The position numbers and the translations under genes are program-made. From Streptomyces sp. TBY4 (GTDB lineage Bacteria; Actinomycetota; Actinomycetes; Streptomycetales; Streptomycetaceae): DNA of 64,000 bases. The notes under the pieces were generated by a model. That model was given only the letters and a program-made list of their open reading frames with translations. It did no database searches and was not told the origin of the DNA. This document shows, piece after piece, positions 23,635 through 32,307 of the stretch. Each line of letters starts with the position of its first letter. The stretch's first letter is position 1. The stretch is from contig NZ_JANAVF010000001.1 in assembly GCF_024213195.1 (NCBI RefSeq), forward strand, positions 806,001 to 870,000, given 5' to 3'.

Positions 23635-26178
23635 ATGGGACGCGGCAAGTTTCGTATCTACCTGGGCTCGGCCCCCGGCGTCGGCAAGACGTACGCGATG
23701 CTCTCGGAGGGCCACCGCCGGGTGGAGCGCGGCACCGATGTCGTCGTCGCCTTCGTGGAGCACCACAACCGCCCCCGCACCGAGGTGATGCTGCACGGGC
23801 TGGAGCAGATCTCCCGGCGCGAACTGGAGTACCGGGACACCACCTTCACCGAGATGGACGTGGACGCGATCCTCGCGCGCCGCCCCGCCGTCGCGCTCGT
23901 GGACGAGCTCGCCCACACCAACGTGCCGGGCTCGCGCAACACCAAGCGCTGGCAGGACGTGGAGGAGCTGCTCCGGGCCGGCATCGATGTCGTCTCGACC
24001 GTCAACATCCAGCACCTCGAATCCCTCGGCGACGTCGTCGAGACGATCACCGGGGTGCGGCAGCGCGAGACGGTCCCCGACGAGGTCGTACGGCGCGCCG
24101 ACCAGATCGAGCTGGTCGACATGTCCCCGCAGGCCCTGCGCCGCCGCATGGCCCACGGCAACATCTACAAGCCGGACAAGGTCGACGCGGCCCTGTCCAA
24201 CTACTTCCGCCCCGGGAACCTCACCGCCCTGCGCGAGCTCGCCCTGCTCTGGGTCGCCGACCGCGTCGACGAGTACCTCCAGGAGTACCGCGGCGAGCAC
24301 AACATCCGCTCCACCTGGCAGGCCCGCGAACGCATCGTCGTCGGCCTCACCGGCGGACCGGAGGGCCGCACCCTCATCCGGCGCGCCGCCCGCCTCGCCG
24401 AGAAGGGATCGGGTGGTGAGGTCCTGGCCGTGTACATCGCTCGCAGCGACGGGCTGACCGCCGCCTCCCCCAAGGAACTCGCCGTCCAGCGCACCCTGGT
24501 CGAGGATCTCGGCGGCACCTTCCACCACGTCATAGGGGACAACGTCCCCGACGCCCTGCTGGAGTTCGCCCGCGGGTGCAACGCCACGCAGATCGTCCTC
24601 GGCGTCAGCCGCCGGCGTTCCTGGCAGTCGGTGCTCCGGCCCGGCGTGAGCGCCACCGTCGCCCGGGAATCCGGTCCGGACCTCGACGTCCACATCGTCA
24701 CCCACGACGAGATGGCCAAGGGCCGGATCCTGCCCGTCGCGCGCGGCGCGCGGCTCGGCAGGCTGCGGGTCGTCTGGGGCTGGCTCGTCGGTGTCGTCGG
24801 CCCGGCGCTGCTCACGGTCCTGCTCAACCAGGTCGTGCCCGGCCTCGGGCTCGCCAACGACATGCTGCTGTTCCTCACCTTCACGGTGGCGGCCGCCATG
24901 CTCGGCGGGCTCCTGCCCGCCCTGGCCTCGGCGGCCTTCGGCTCCCTGCTGCTGAACTACTGGTTCACCCCGCCGCTCCACGAGTTCACGATCTCCGACC
25001 CCAAGAACATCCTCGCCATAGCGATCTTCGTGGGCGTCGCGGTGTCGGTGGCCTCCGTCGTCGACCTGGCCGCCCGGCGCACCCACCAGGCCGCCCGGCT
25101 CCGCGCCGAGTCCGAGATCCTCTCCTTCCTCGCCGGCAGCATCCTGCGCGGTGAAACCGCCCTGGACGCCCTGCTGGAGCGGGTCCGCGAGACCTTCGCC
25201 ATGGAATCGGTCGCCCTCCTGGAACGCGGCAGCGAAGTCGACCCGTGGACCTGCGCGGGCAGCACCGGCCGGAATCCGGTGACCCGCCCCGAGGACGCCG
25301 CCGTCGACATGCCCATCGGCGAGAACATGGCGCTGGCCCTGACCGGCCGGGTCCTGCCGGCCGAGGACCGGCGCGTCCTCGGGGCCTTCGCCGCCCAGGC
25401 AGCCGTCGTACTCGACCGCCAGCGCCTCGTCGACGAGGCCGAGGAGGCCCGCCGCCTCATCGAAGGCAACCAGATCCGCACCGCGCTCCTCGCCGCAGTC
25501 AGCCACGACCTGCGCACCCCGCTCGCCGGCATCAAGGTCTCGGTCACTTCCCTCCGATCCACCGACGTCGACTGGTCCGAGGAGGACCGGGCCGACCTCC
25601 TGGAAGGCATCGAGGACGGCGCCGACCGCCTCGACCACCTGATCGGGAACCTGCTCGACATGTCCCGCCTGCAGACCGGGACCGTCGTCCCGCTCATCCG
25701 CGAGACCGACCTCGACGAGGTGGTCCCGATGGCCCTGGCCGGGGTACCCGACGACAGCGCGGTCCTCGACATCCCCGAGACGCTGCCCATGGTCGCCGTC
25801 GACCGCGGCCTCCTCGAACGGGCCGTGGCCAACATCGTCGAGAACGCCGTCAAGTACAGCCCCGCCGGTCAGAGCGTCCTCGTCTCCGCCAGCTCCCTGG
25901 CCGAGCGGCTCGAACTGCGCGTCGTGGACCGCGGCCCGGGCGTCCCCGACGAGGCCAAGGACCGCATATTCGAACCCTTCCAGCGGTACGGGGACGCCCC
26001 CGCCGGTGCCGGAGTGGGCCTGGGCCTGGCGGTCGCCCGAGGTTTCCTGGAGGCCATGGACGGCACCCTGACCGCCGAGGACACCCCCGGCGGCGGCCTG
26101 ACGATGGTCCTCACCCTCCCCCTGGCCGGCAGCGCCCGCCCGACGACCGCCGAACTCCCGGCCGACTCCATGACCTGA
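23635..26178 (+). CDS. kdpD: KdpD sensor histidine kinase
   Basis: An 847-residue kinase. The N-terminal KdpD domain (1-210) has the Walker-A-like GSAPGVGKTYAML and LVDELAHTNVPG; a UspA-like domain follows (about 235-355); four membrane helices form the DUF4118 region (about 380-480); a GAF domain covers about 500-600; the HisKA domain has AVSHDLRTPLAGI (His near residue 624); and the ATPase domain has NIVENAVKYSPAG and GVGLGLAVARGF. The full length shows it is intact. It senses K+ limitation or ionic stress and phosphorylates KdpE. The gene debris begins 8 bases after its stop, with no obvious terminator between. Confidence 0.96.
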   Translation: MGRGKFRIYLGSAPGVGKTYAMLSEGHRRVERGTDVVVAFVEHHNRPRTEVMLHGLEQISRRELEYRDTTFTEMDVDAILARRPAVALVDELAHTNVPGSRNTKRWQDVEELLRAGIDVVSTVNIQHLESLGDVVETITGVRQRETVPDEVVRRADQIELVDMSPQALRRRMAHGNIYKPDKVDAALSNYFRPGNLTALRELALLWVADRVDEYLQEYRGEHNIRSTWQARERIVVGLTGGPEGRTLIRRAARLAEKGSGGEVLAVYIARSDGLTAASPKELAVQRTLVEDLGGTFHHVIGDNVPDALLEFARGCNATQIVLGVSRRRSWQSVLRPGVSATVARESGPDLDVHIVTHDEMAKGRILPVARGARLGRLRVVWGWLVGVVGPALLTVLLNQVVPGLGLANDMLLFLTFTVAAAMLGGLLPALASAAFGSLLLNYWFTPPLHEFTISDPKNILAIAIFVGVAVSVASVVDLAARRTHQAARLRAESEILSFLAGSILRGETALDALLERVRETFAMESVALLERGSEVDPWTCAGSTGRNPVTRPEDAAVDMPIGENMALALTGRVLPAEDRRVLGAFAAQAAVVLDRQRLVDEAEEARRLIEGNQIRTALLAAVSHDLRTPLAGIKVSVTSLRSTDVDWSEEDRADLLEGIEDGADRLDHLIGNLLDMSRLQTGTVVPLIRETDLDEVVPMALAGVPDDSAVLDIPETLPMVAVDRGLLERAVANIVENAVKYSPAGQSVLVSASSLAERLELRVVDRGPGVPDEAKDRIFEPFQRYGDAPAGAGVGLGLAVARGFLEAMDGTLTAEDTPGGGLTMVLTLPLAGSARPTTAELPADSMT

Positions 26179-26185
26179 CCCCAGA

Positions 26186-26260
26186 TCAGCCGAACGCCGG
26201 AATGACCCCGGAGCCGTACGCATCGGGGACCATCGAGGAGTGTCCGCCGTAGCGGGAGAC
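26186..26260 (-). pseudogene. Deleted remnant of an LLM flavin oxidoreductase gene
   Basis: On the minus strand the frame reads VSRYGGHSSMVP directly followed by DAYGSGVIPAFG and a stop. The first half matches VSRYGEHSSMVP and the second matches DAYGSDIIPSFS, the last residues of the LLM enzyme encoded at 28522-29535. In that intact gene these parts are about 80 codons apart. The remnant is therefore a paralogous copy with an in-frame deletion. The nucleotide junction lies at about 26219-26224 in a TCG shared by both parental ends. Confidence 0.75.
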
Positions 26261-26297
26261 ATCTCCTTCGTGCGGCTCCCACGGTCTTGGGAGAGGC

Positions 26298-26459
26298 TCA
26301 GCTGACCGCCGCGCTGCGGTCCTTGAGGGTCAGGGACAGTCCGTGGCGGTTATTGGACTGGTCAGCCGACGAGCCCTCGACGCAGCGGACGGACAGGTCG
26401 CGCGCACCGCGCAACCCTGCGGCGCGCAGCCGGTGCATGCCGTCAACAACGCGGCCGAA
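26298..26459 (-). pseudogene. Fragment of a ParB-like (StrR-type) regulator gene
   Basis: Minus-strand codons give RVVDGMHRLRAAGLRGA, then DLSVRCVEGSSAD, and GLSLTLKDRSAA before a stop. This is the signature core of ParB-N-domain regulators of the StrR/NovG kind in Streptomyces. About 7 residues usually found after the SAD are missing, and the DNA-binding C-terminus is gone. The upstream frame (26460-26549) shows no clear homology. Confidence 0.6.
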
Positions 26460-27174
26460 CGCGGGGGCGCTCGCCAAGGGGTCGGCCGTGGCCTGACCAC
26501 TCAGCTCCCGGCAGTGGCACGCCACCCCATCCATACCTGATCCGGCCACCAGCGACTCCTTCCGCGGCCTGCCCGCGGTCCTGCTGCGCAGACGCCCTGG
26601 AATCCTCCGGCCGCCCGACCTTCAGAGCCGCCTCACGCTTCCGCATCGGCCCCGGGCGCCCCACTCCATCCATCCGCCCAGCCACGAAGCTCTGCCCTGG
26701 TCAAACTCGGCCGCCTGGATCCGTCCACCCATGGCGAACCTTCTCATTCCGTTTCAGCGCTCGACATGAGCCACGGCTTGATCATTTTCTGGATTCCCAG
26801 CCTGGATTGAACAGCCGATTCAAGACAGATAAGACAGTTTCCAGACATCCCTTCCTGACGCAATCCCGCTCCCCTCGCAGAGTTTGATGGACTAAGTTGG
26901 GGGCGTTCCCGCGCAGAACGGGCGCCAACGACCAGTGCCTTTGCTGATCCGGGCCCGAGATATCGGCACAATTCCAGACGCCCCGACCCCTTGCGTGCCC
27001 GGCTGCGCTACAGCCTCTGCGTCCGCTTCCAGTGGCGAGTGCGTAGCGACTTATCGCGTCCACTTCTCGTCGCATCCGGGTGTCAGCTGCGTCGGCCAGA
27101 AGATCTGAGGATTGCCAAGTCAGGCGAGCTCCGCCTGCTGGAACTCTCCAATCAACTCTCAAGAAAGGGACTTC
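26460..27174. other. Gene-poor, lower-G+C stretch
   Basis: No supportable gene is present. The part from about 26730 to 27170 is visibly richer in A+T than the rest of the window and its ORFs lack the usual third-position bias. It resembles decayed or acquired DNA between broken genes. No transposase, integrase, tRNA or terminal repeat was recognised. Confidence 0.55.
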
Positions 27175-27717
27175 GTGGCTGACGAGAAGGTGCTGCACGC
27201 CCAAAGGTTCATCAACACAACTTACGACAACGGCGCAACGCTCGGCATATCAAAGCTCGCCGAGAACGGAAAGACCAGCTGGACCGTAATGCAGCCCTCA
27301 CTCGGGCGTTGCAGTACGAGACGGGAATCCGCTCACTGTCGGACTCCTTCGGTCAACTTCTGTCGCATCATTCAATCTGCCCTCCACAGCATCAAGCAGG
27401 GCGTCGCCGACCGCATGAGCGCTGCGCACAAGGCCGAGGAGCACGGATTCCAGCCCGGTTCGCGGACCTACTTCGCGGTGGACTACGACGCCGTCAACGA
27501 TGAGGTCACCGCGCATACCCTGCCCTACTTCCGGAGCGTCAAGAATCAGATGCAGCGGATGGGGAACCCGTACCAGACTGGCACTGACGGTCCGCGCAAC
27601 GTGCGCTCCCGCGTCGCCAAGGAGGGCTACGTCGAACCGGCCTTCATCGACGCGCAGTTGCGCATCCCGCTGTACGACATCTTCGAGAATTGCAACCGCA
27701 TCATCCGAGGGGCCTGA
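27175..27717 (+). pseudogene. Decayed DUF1906 / Rv2525c-like glycoside-hydrolase-like gene
   Basis: A GTG at 27175 follows AAAGGGA and begins VADEKVLHAQRFINTTYD, then KLAENGKTSW, the usual start of Streptomyces DUF1906 proteins. A one-base loss near 27290 shifts the frame: the expected ALTRALQYETGIRSLSDSFG is encoded in the +2 frame at about 27293-27352. The original frame resumes with VNFCRIIQSAL, then jumps to AHKAEEHGFQPGSRTYFAVD, NQMQRMGNPYQTGTDGPRNV and SRVAKEGY. Intact relatives are several hundred residues longer, so large internal parts are gone. The 180-codon open frame is fortuitous. Confidence 0.75.
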
Positions 27718-27720
27718 CTG

Positions 27721-28206
27721 GTGGCAATCGCATCCGACCCATACCAGGGACACGGCTTCCCCGCCCTGTTCACGATCGCGTTCGTCGGGGCTGCGCTCCT
27801 GGTCAGTCTGCTCGTCTACCTCGGCTCACGCCTGTCCCGGAAGCATGTGCGGGGCGGCACCCCGGCCACTGCGTGCCGGGACCTGTCCCTGACGGCCGCG
27901 GCCGGCGCGCTCGCCATGTATCTCTGGGGCTGCCTCCACCTCCTGTTCGTCGAGCGCCAGGAGCGCGGGGTGGAGTGCGCCAAGGTGCAGGGCGTGGCAG
28001 AGGGGCCGGGAGCGGAAGCCATCACCGGTGACTTCATCCCTCTGCAACTGGTCTGCCACATGCCCGGCGGCCGCACTCACACCGTGCTCGTACCCGACTA
28101 CATCAACCCCTCGGTGGCCGTACTGCTGGCACTCGCCCTGACGGCGGCCGTCACGTCCGTCGCCCTCGGCCGCAAGCAGAACACGGCACAACGGAAGGAA
28201 GGCTGA
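27721..28206 (+). CDS. Small membrane protein of unknown function
   Basis: A 161-residue protein starting at the GTG at 27721, with GAGGGG about 9 bases upstream inside the end of the DUF1906 remnant. Three hydrophobic segments are predicted (about 15-37, 55-75 and 125-148), with a polar middle part (75-120) containing two Cys (ECAKVQG and LVCHMPGG) that could form an extracytoplasmic disulphide. The C-terminus is basic (GRKQNTAQRKEG). I do not recognise a family. It may have been the operon partner of the now broken upstream gene. Confidence 0.6.
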   Translation: MAIASDPYQGHGFPALFTIAFVGAALLVSLLVYLGSRLSRKHVRGGTPATACRDLSLTAAAGALAMYLWGCLHLLFVERQERGVECAKVQGVAEGPGAEAITGDFIPLQLVCHMPGGRTHTVLVPDYINPSVAVLLALALTAAVTSVALGRKQNTAQRKEG

Positions 28207-28476
28207 CCCGTTGATTCGAGGTCGAGACTCTCGGGCTGCGCGGGGAGCCGAACCCGATAGCCGGCTGGCTCCACCCGTCAGAGGTGCGCGACAGTCACCT
28301 CCGGAATCCAACCGGGCATCGGGCGCACTGCAGTGGTGATCCGGCCGGGCTCCTATCCGCCCGGTGTGGGCGGGGGGACGGCACCGATCGGCGCCCTCAC
28401 GAAGGCCTGTTCCACCTCCCGGCGTCACCGTGCCGCGCAGTACCGGTGAGCCTCCACAAGCCCCCCGCGGGACGTC
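28207..28476. other. Intergenic stretch after the small membrane gene
   Basis: This 270-base stretch between convergent genes shows no gene with a ribosome site or codon bias. The hairpin at 28477-28510 marks its right end. Confidence 0.4.
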
Positions 28477-28510
28477 GGCGCAGGGCCGGCTTCCTGGTCG
28501 GCCCTGCGCC
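28477..28510 (-). terminator. Terminator of the pyrimidine-degradation operon
   Basis: GGCGCAGGGCCG at 28477-28488 pairs perfectly with CGGCCCTGCGCC at 28499-28510, a 12-bp stem with a 10-base loop. It lies 11 bases beyond the stop of the last operon gene and could serve both strands. Confidence 0.75.
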
Positions 28511-28521
28511 ACCAGCGAGAG

Positions 28522-29535
28522 TCAGCTGAACGACGGGATGATGTCGGAGCCGTACGCGTCGATGGTCGCCTCGCGGGCGTCGTGCATGTCGTACAGGGCG
28601 AACTGGTCCACGCCGAGGTCGCGCAGGGCGCGCAGCTTCTCGATGTGGGCCTCGGCGGGGCCCAGGAGGCAGAAGCGGTCGACGATCTCGTCGGGGACGA
28701 AGTCGGTGGAGGGGTTCCCTGCGCGGCCGTGGTGGCTGTAGTCGTAGCCGTGGCGGGACTTGATGTACTCGGTCAGTTCCTCGGGGACCATCGAGGAGTG
28801 TTCGCCGTAGCGGGAGACGAGGTCGGCGACGTGGTTGCCGACCATGCCGCCGAACCAGCGGCACTGGTCGCGGGCGTGGGCCAGGGCCCGCGCGGAGTCG
28901 TCGGCCGTGACGTACGCCGGGGCCGCCACGCAGATGGTGATCGTGGACGGGTCCCGGCCGGCCGCGGCGGCGGCCTCGCGGACCGCCTTGATCATCCATT
29001 CCGTGAGGTAGAGGTCGGCGAGCTGGAGGATGAAGCCGTCGGCCTTCTGGCCGGCGAGCGCGAGGGCCTTGGGCCCGTACGCGGCCATCCAGACGGGCAG
29101 CTTCCCGTCCGTGATCCACGGGATGCGGATCGGATTGCCGTCCACGACCGCCTCGCGGCCCTCCGCCAGGTCACGGATGACCTCGATGGCCTCGCCGAGG
29201 CGGGCCAGGGTGTTGGGGGCGCGCCCGGCGACCCGCATCGCCGAGTCGCCGCGGCCGATCCCGCAGACGGTGCGGTTCCCGTACATGTCGTTGAGGGTGG
29301 CGAAGGTGGAGGCGGTCACTTCCCAGGTGCGGGTGCCCGGGTTGGTGACCATCGGTCCGACGTGCATGCGCTGGGTGTTGGCCAGGATCTGGCTGTAGAT
29401 GACGAACGGCTCCTGCCACAGGACCGCCGAGTCGAAGGTCCAGCCGTAGCGGAAGCCGTTGCGCTCCGCGCGCTTCATGAGGCTGACCACCTGCGAGGCG
29501 GGCGGGTCGGTCTGCAGGACGAGGCCGAAGTCCAT
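28522..29535 (-). CDS. LLM-class flavin-dependent oxidoreductase of the hydantoinase-linked group
   Basis: A 337-residue luciferase-like monooxygenase-fold protein: MDFGLVLQTDPPASQVV at the start, TVCGIGRGDSAMRVAG, LPVWMAAYGPKALALAGQ and a C-terminal DAYGSDIIPSFS. This subgroup (TIGR03842-like) is known to occur beside dihydropyrimidinase genes in actinomycetes. It is the last gene of the operon hydrolase-aminotransferase-dihydropyrimidinase-LLM. It probably oxidises or reduces a pyrimidine-pathway intermediate with FMN or F420; the substrate is not established. A deleted paralogue lies at 26186-26260. Confidence 0.85.
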   Translation of the reverse strand: MDFGLVLQTDPPASQVVSLMKRAERNGFRYGWTFDSAVLWQEPFVIYSQILANTQRMHVGPMVTNPGTRTWEVTASTFATLNDMYGNRTVCGIGRGDSAMRVAGRAPNTLARLGEAIEVIRDLAEGREAVVDGNPIRIPWITDGKLPVWMAAYGPKALALAGQKADGFILQLADLYLTEWMIKAVREAAAAAGRDPSTITICVAAPAYVTADDSARALAHARDQCRWFGGMVGNHVADLVSRYGEHSSMVPEELTEYIKSRHGYDYSHHGRAGNPSTDFVPDEIVDRFCLLGPAEAHIEKLRALRDLGVDQFALYDMHDAREATIDAYGSDIIPSFS

Positions 29536-29590
29536 GCGTCGCTCCTTGCTGGGGAGTACGGGTGCCGGGGCGTGCGGGCCCCGGCAGCCC

Positions 29591-30994
29591 CTAGAGGTAT
29601 TGGCAGGTGGAGCGGTGGATGAAGGCCCCGTGGCCGGCGCGGCCGGTGAACTCGCGCCGGTCGATGACGAGTTCGCCCCGGGACAGGACCGTGTCGACGC
29701 GTCCGGTGATCCGCTTGCCCTCGTACGCCGAGTAGTCCACGTTCATGTGGTGCGTCTCGGCGGAGATGACCTGCTCGGCGTGCGGATCGTAGAGGACGAT
29801 GTCGGCGTCGGAGCCCGGCGCGATGGTGCCCTTCTGCGGGTAGAGGCCGAACATCCGGGCCGGGGTCGCGCACGCGATCTCGATCCAGCGCCGGCGGCCG
29901 ATGTGCCCGTCCAGGACGGCCTGGTGGAGGAGGTCCATGCGGTTCTCCACCCCCGGCAGCCCGTTCGGGATCTTCGAGAAGTCGCCCCGGCCCAGCTCCT
30001 TCTGGCCCCGGAAGCAGAAGGGGCAGTGGTCGGTGGAGACCACCTGGAGGTCGTTCGTGCGCAGCCCCCGCCACAGCGCCGCCTGGTGCTCGCGCGGCCG
30101 GAGCGGGGTGGAGCAGACGTACTTGGCGCCCTGGAAGTCGGGCTCCGCCAGGTTGTCGGTGGACAGGAAGAGGTACTGCGGGCACGTCTCGCCGAACACC
30201 GGCAGACCCTTGTCCCGGGCCGCCGCCAGCTCGGCGACCGCCTCCTCCGCCGAGACGTGGACCACGTAGAGAGGCGAACCGGCCACCCGCGCCAGCTGGA
30301 TGGCGCGGTGCGTGGCCTCCGCCTCCAGCAGCACCTTGCGGACCTCGCCGTGGTGGCGGGGGTCCGTCTCCCCGCGGGCCAGGGCCTGTTCGACGAGCAC
30401 GTCGATCGCGATGCCGTTCTCGGCGTGCATCATGATCAGCCCGCTGTTGCCGGAGGCCCGCTGCATCGCGCGCAGGATCTGGCCGTCGTCGCTGTAGAAG
30501 ACCCCGGGGTACGCCATGAACAGCTTGAAGGAGGTGACCCCCTCCCCCACCAGGTGGTCCATCTCCTTCAGGGTCCGCTCGTTGACGTCCGAGAGGATCA
30601 TGTGGAAGGCGTAGTCGACGGCGCACTTGCCGTCGGCCTTGGCGTACCAGGTGTCGAGGCCCTCGCGCAGGGCGTGCCCCGGTGTCTGGACGGCGAAGTC
30701 CACGATGGTGGTGGTGCCGCCCCAGGCGGCGGCCCGGGTGCCGGTCTCGAAGGTGTCGGAGGCCGCCGTGCCGCCGAACGGCAGCTCCATGTGGGTGTGG
30801 GCATCGACTCCGCCGGGGATGACGTACTTCCCGCTCGCGTCGATCGTCCGGTCGGCCGTCCAGGTCGCGGCGGCCGCCGTGCCGTGCGCCGCGAGGGCGG
30901 CGACCCGGCCGTCCTCGATCAGCACGTCGGCGTGGAGCTCGTCGGACGCGGTGATGACGAGCCCGCCGCGGATCAGGGTGCGGATGCTGCTCAT
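29591..30994 (-). CDS. hydA: Dihydropyrimidinase / D-hydantoinase
   Basis: A 467-residue amidohydrolase. Metal-binding motifs are visible: GGVDAHTHMELPFGG (first His pair), VTSFKLFMAYPG (Lys expected to be carboxylated), MMHAENG and VVHVSAEEAV. The length is normal for the family. It opens the ring of dihydrouracil or dihydrothymine to N-carbamoyl-beta-amino acids, the second step of reductive pyrimidine breakdown. The aminotransferase gene ends 17 bases upstream and the LLM gene begins 55 bases downstream, all in one direction. The amidohydrolase encoded at 32304-33146 would take the product. Confidence 0.93.
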   Translation of the reverse strand: MSSIRTLIRGGLVITASDELHADVLIEDGRVAALAAHGTAAAATWTADRTIDASGKYVIPGGVDAHTHMELPFGGTAASDTFETGTRAAAWGGTTTIVDFAVQTPGHALREGLDTWYAKADGKCAVDYAFHMILSDVNERTLKEMDHLVGEGVTSFKLFMAYPGVFYSDDGQILRAMQRASGNSGLIMMHAENGIAIDVLVEQALARGETDPRHHGEVRKVLLEAEATHRAIQLARVAGSPLYVVHVSAEEAVAELAAARDKGLPVFGETCPQYLFLSTDNLAEPDFQGAKYVCSTPLRPREHQAALWRGLRTNDLQVVSTDHCPFCFRGQKELGRGDFSKIPNGLPGVENRMDLLHQAVLDGHIGRRRWIEIACATPARMFGLYPQKGTIAPGSDADIVLYDPHAEQVISAETHHMNVDYSAYEGKRITGRVDTVLSRGELVIDRREFTGRAGHGAFIHRSTCQYL

Positions 30995-31011
30995 GTACGT
31001 CTCCCCCGGTG

Positions 31012-32307
31012 CTAGTTGAGGGTGCGGAGGGCCTCGGCGAGGATTTCTGCGCCCTCTTCCGCCTCGGCGACGGTGAGGGAGAGCGGCGGCGCGATGCGCA
31101 GCACGCTGGTGTTGTGGCCGCCGCCCTTGCCGAGCAGCAGGCCGCCGGCCCGGGCGGCCTCCAGTACGGCGGCGGCCGCGTCCGGGTCGGCCCGGTCGGT
31201 GCCCGGCTCCGTCAGCTCCAGGCCGGCCATCAGGCCCCGGCCGCGTACCTCCCGTACGGCGGGCACGGTCGCGGCGATGGCCCGCAGCCGCTCGAGCAGC
31301 AGGCCGCCGACGCGGCGGGCGTTGCCCTGGAGGTCGTGTTCGAGGAGGTAGGAGAGGTTGGCCACGCCGGCCGCCATGGTGACCGGTGAACCGCCGAAGG
31401 TGGAGATGGAGTTGGAGTCGAGGCAGTTCATCACCTCGGCGCGGGCCACGACTCCGCCGATGGACATGCCGTTGCCGATGCCCTTGGCGAAGGTGATGAT
31501 GTCCGGCGGGCCGTTCTGGGCGTGGGCCTGCCAGCCCCAGAAGTGCTCGCCGGTACGGCCCCAGCCGGTCTGCACCTCGTCGCTGATCCAGAGGATGCCG
31601 TGCCGGTCGAGGACCTCGCGGAAGGACCCGTAGAGCCCGTCGGGCGGTGAGGTGAACCCGCCGACGCCCTGCACCGGTTCGGCGATGAGCGCGGCGACCC
31701 CGCCGCGCGCCTGGCCGAGCACGTCCTCCAGGTCGGCGACGGCAGCGGCGGTGAAGGCGGTGTCGTCGAGGTGGGCGAAGGGGCCGCGGGTGCGGACCGC
31801 GCCGTGCACGTAGTACGTCTGGAGCGGCGAGAGGCTGGTCGGGGACCAGCCGCGGTTGCCGGTGATCGAGACGGTGGAGAAGGACCGGCCGTGGTAGCTG
31901 TTGCGCATCGCCAGGATCTGGTTGGAGCGGCGGTACGTCGTCGCGAGCAGCAGGGCGGTGTCGTTGGCCTCGGTGCCGGAGGTGGTGAAGAAGACCCGGG
32001 CGTCGGGGATGCCGGACAACGCCGAGACGCGCTCGGCCAGTTCGATCATCGGGCGGTTGAGGTAGAGGGTGGAGGAGTGGATGATCCGCCCGGCCTGTTC
32101 GGAGACGGCCTTGGTGACCTCGGGCAGGGCGTGGGCGGTCATCGTGGTGAGGATGCCGCCGAAGAAGTCGAGGTAGCGGTTGCCGTCCGCGTCCCAGACG
32201 TGGCGGCCCTCGCCGTGGGTGAGTTCGAGGGGGCGGTCGTAGTAGAGCGCGAGCCAGTCGGGCAGGACGGAGCGGTGCCGGCTGTGCAGGGGGATCGGGT
32301 TGGTCAC
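31012..32307 (-). CDS. Class III PLP aminotransferase, probably beta-alanine type
   Basis: A 431-residue omega-aminotransferase. Visible motifs: YLDFFGGILTTMTAH near the N-terminus, FFTTSGTEANDTAL, SYHGRSFSTVSITG, ISDEVQTGWGRTGEHFWGW and the PLP Lys in ITFAKGIGNGMSIGG. The GTG start at 32307 overlaps the stop of the upstream amidohydrolase gene (GTGA). In this operon the natural substrate is probably beta-alanine or beta-aminoisobutyrate made by the beta-ureidopropionase, transferring the amino group to pyruvate or 2-oxoglutarate. AGXT2-like enzymes are the closest type by memory. Confidence 0.88.
   Translation of the reverse strand: MTNPIPLHSRHRSVLPDWLALYYDRPLELTHGEGRHVWDADGNRYLDFFGGILTTMTAHALPEVTKAVSEQAGRIIHSSTLYLNRPMIELAERVSALSGIPDARVFFTTSGTEANDTALLLATTYRRSNQILAMRNSYHGRSFSTVSITGNRGWSPTSLSPLQTYYVHGAVRTRGPFAHLDDTAFTAAAVADLEDVLGQARGGVAALIAEPVQGVGGFTSPPDGLYGSFREVLDRHGILWISDEVQTGWGRTGEHFWGWQAHAQNGPPDIITFAKGIGNGMSIGGVVARAEVMNCLDSNSISTFGGSPVTMAAGVANLSYLLEHDLQGNARRVGGLLLERLRAIAATVPAVREVRGRGLMAGLELTEPGTDRADPDAAAAVLEAARAGGLLLGKGGGHNTSVLRIAPPLSLTVAEAEEGAEILAEALRTLN

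Noticed and set aside
23608-26262. An 884-codon open frame antisense to kdpD
   Set aside because: KdpD is complete and unmistakable on the other strand; the antisense frame is an artefact of third-position G/C bias.
26730-27170. Possible insertion sequence or integrated element because of lower G+C
   Set aside because: No transposase or integrase fragment, terminal inverted repeat, target duplication or tRNA attachment site is visible.
28284-28529. Short open frames in the gap before the pyrimidine operon terminator
   Set aside because: They have no start signal or codon bias and run into the terminator hairpin.
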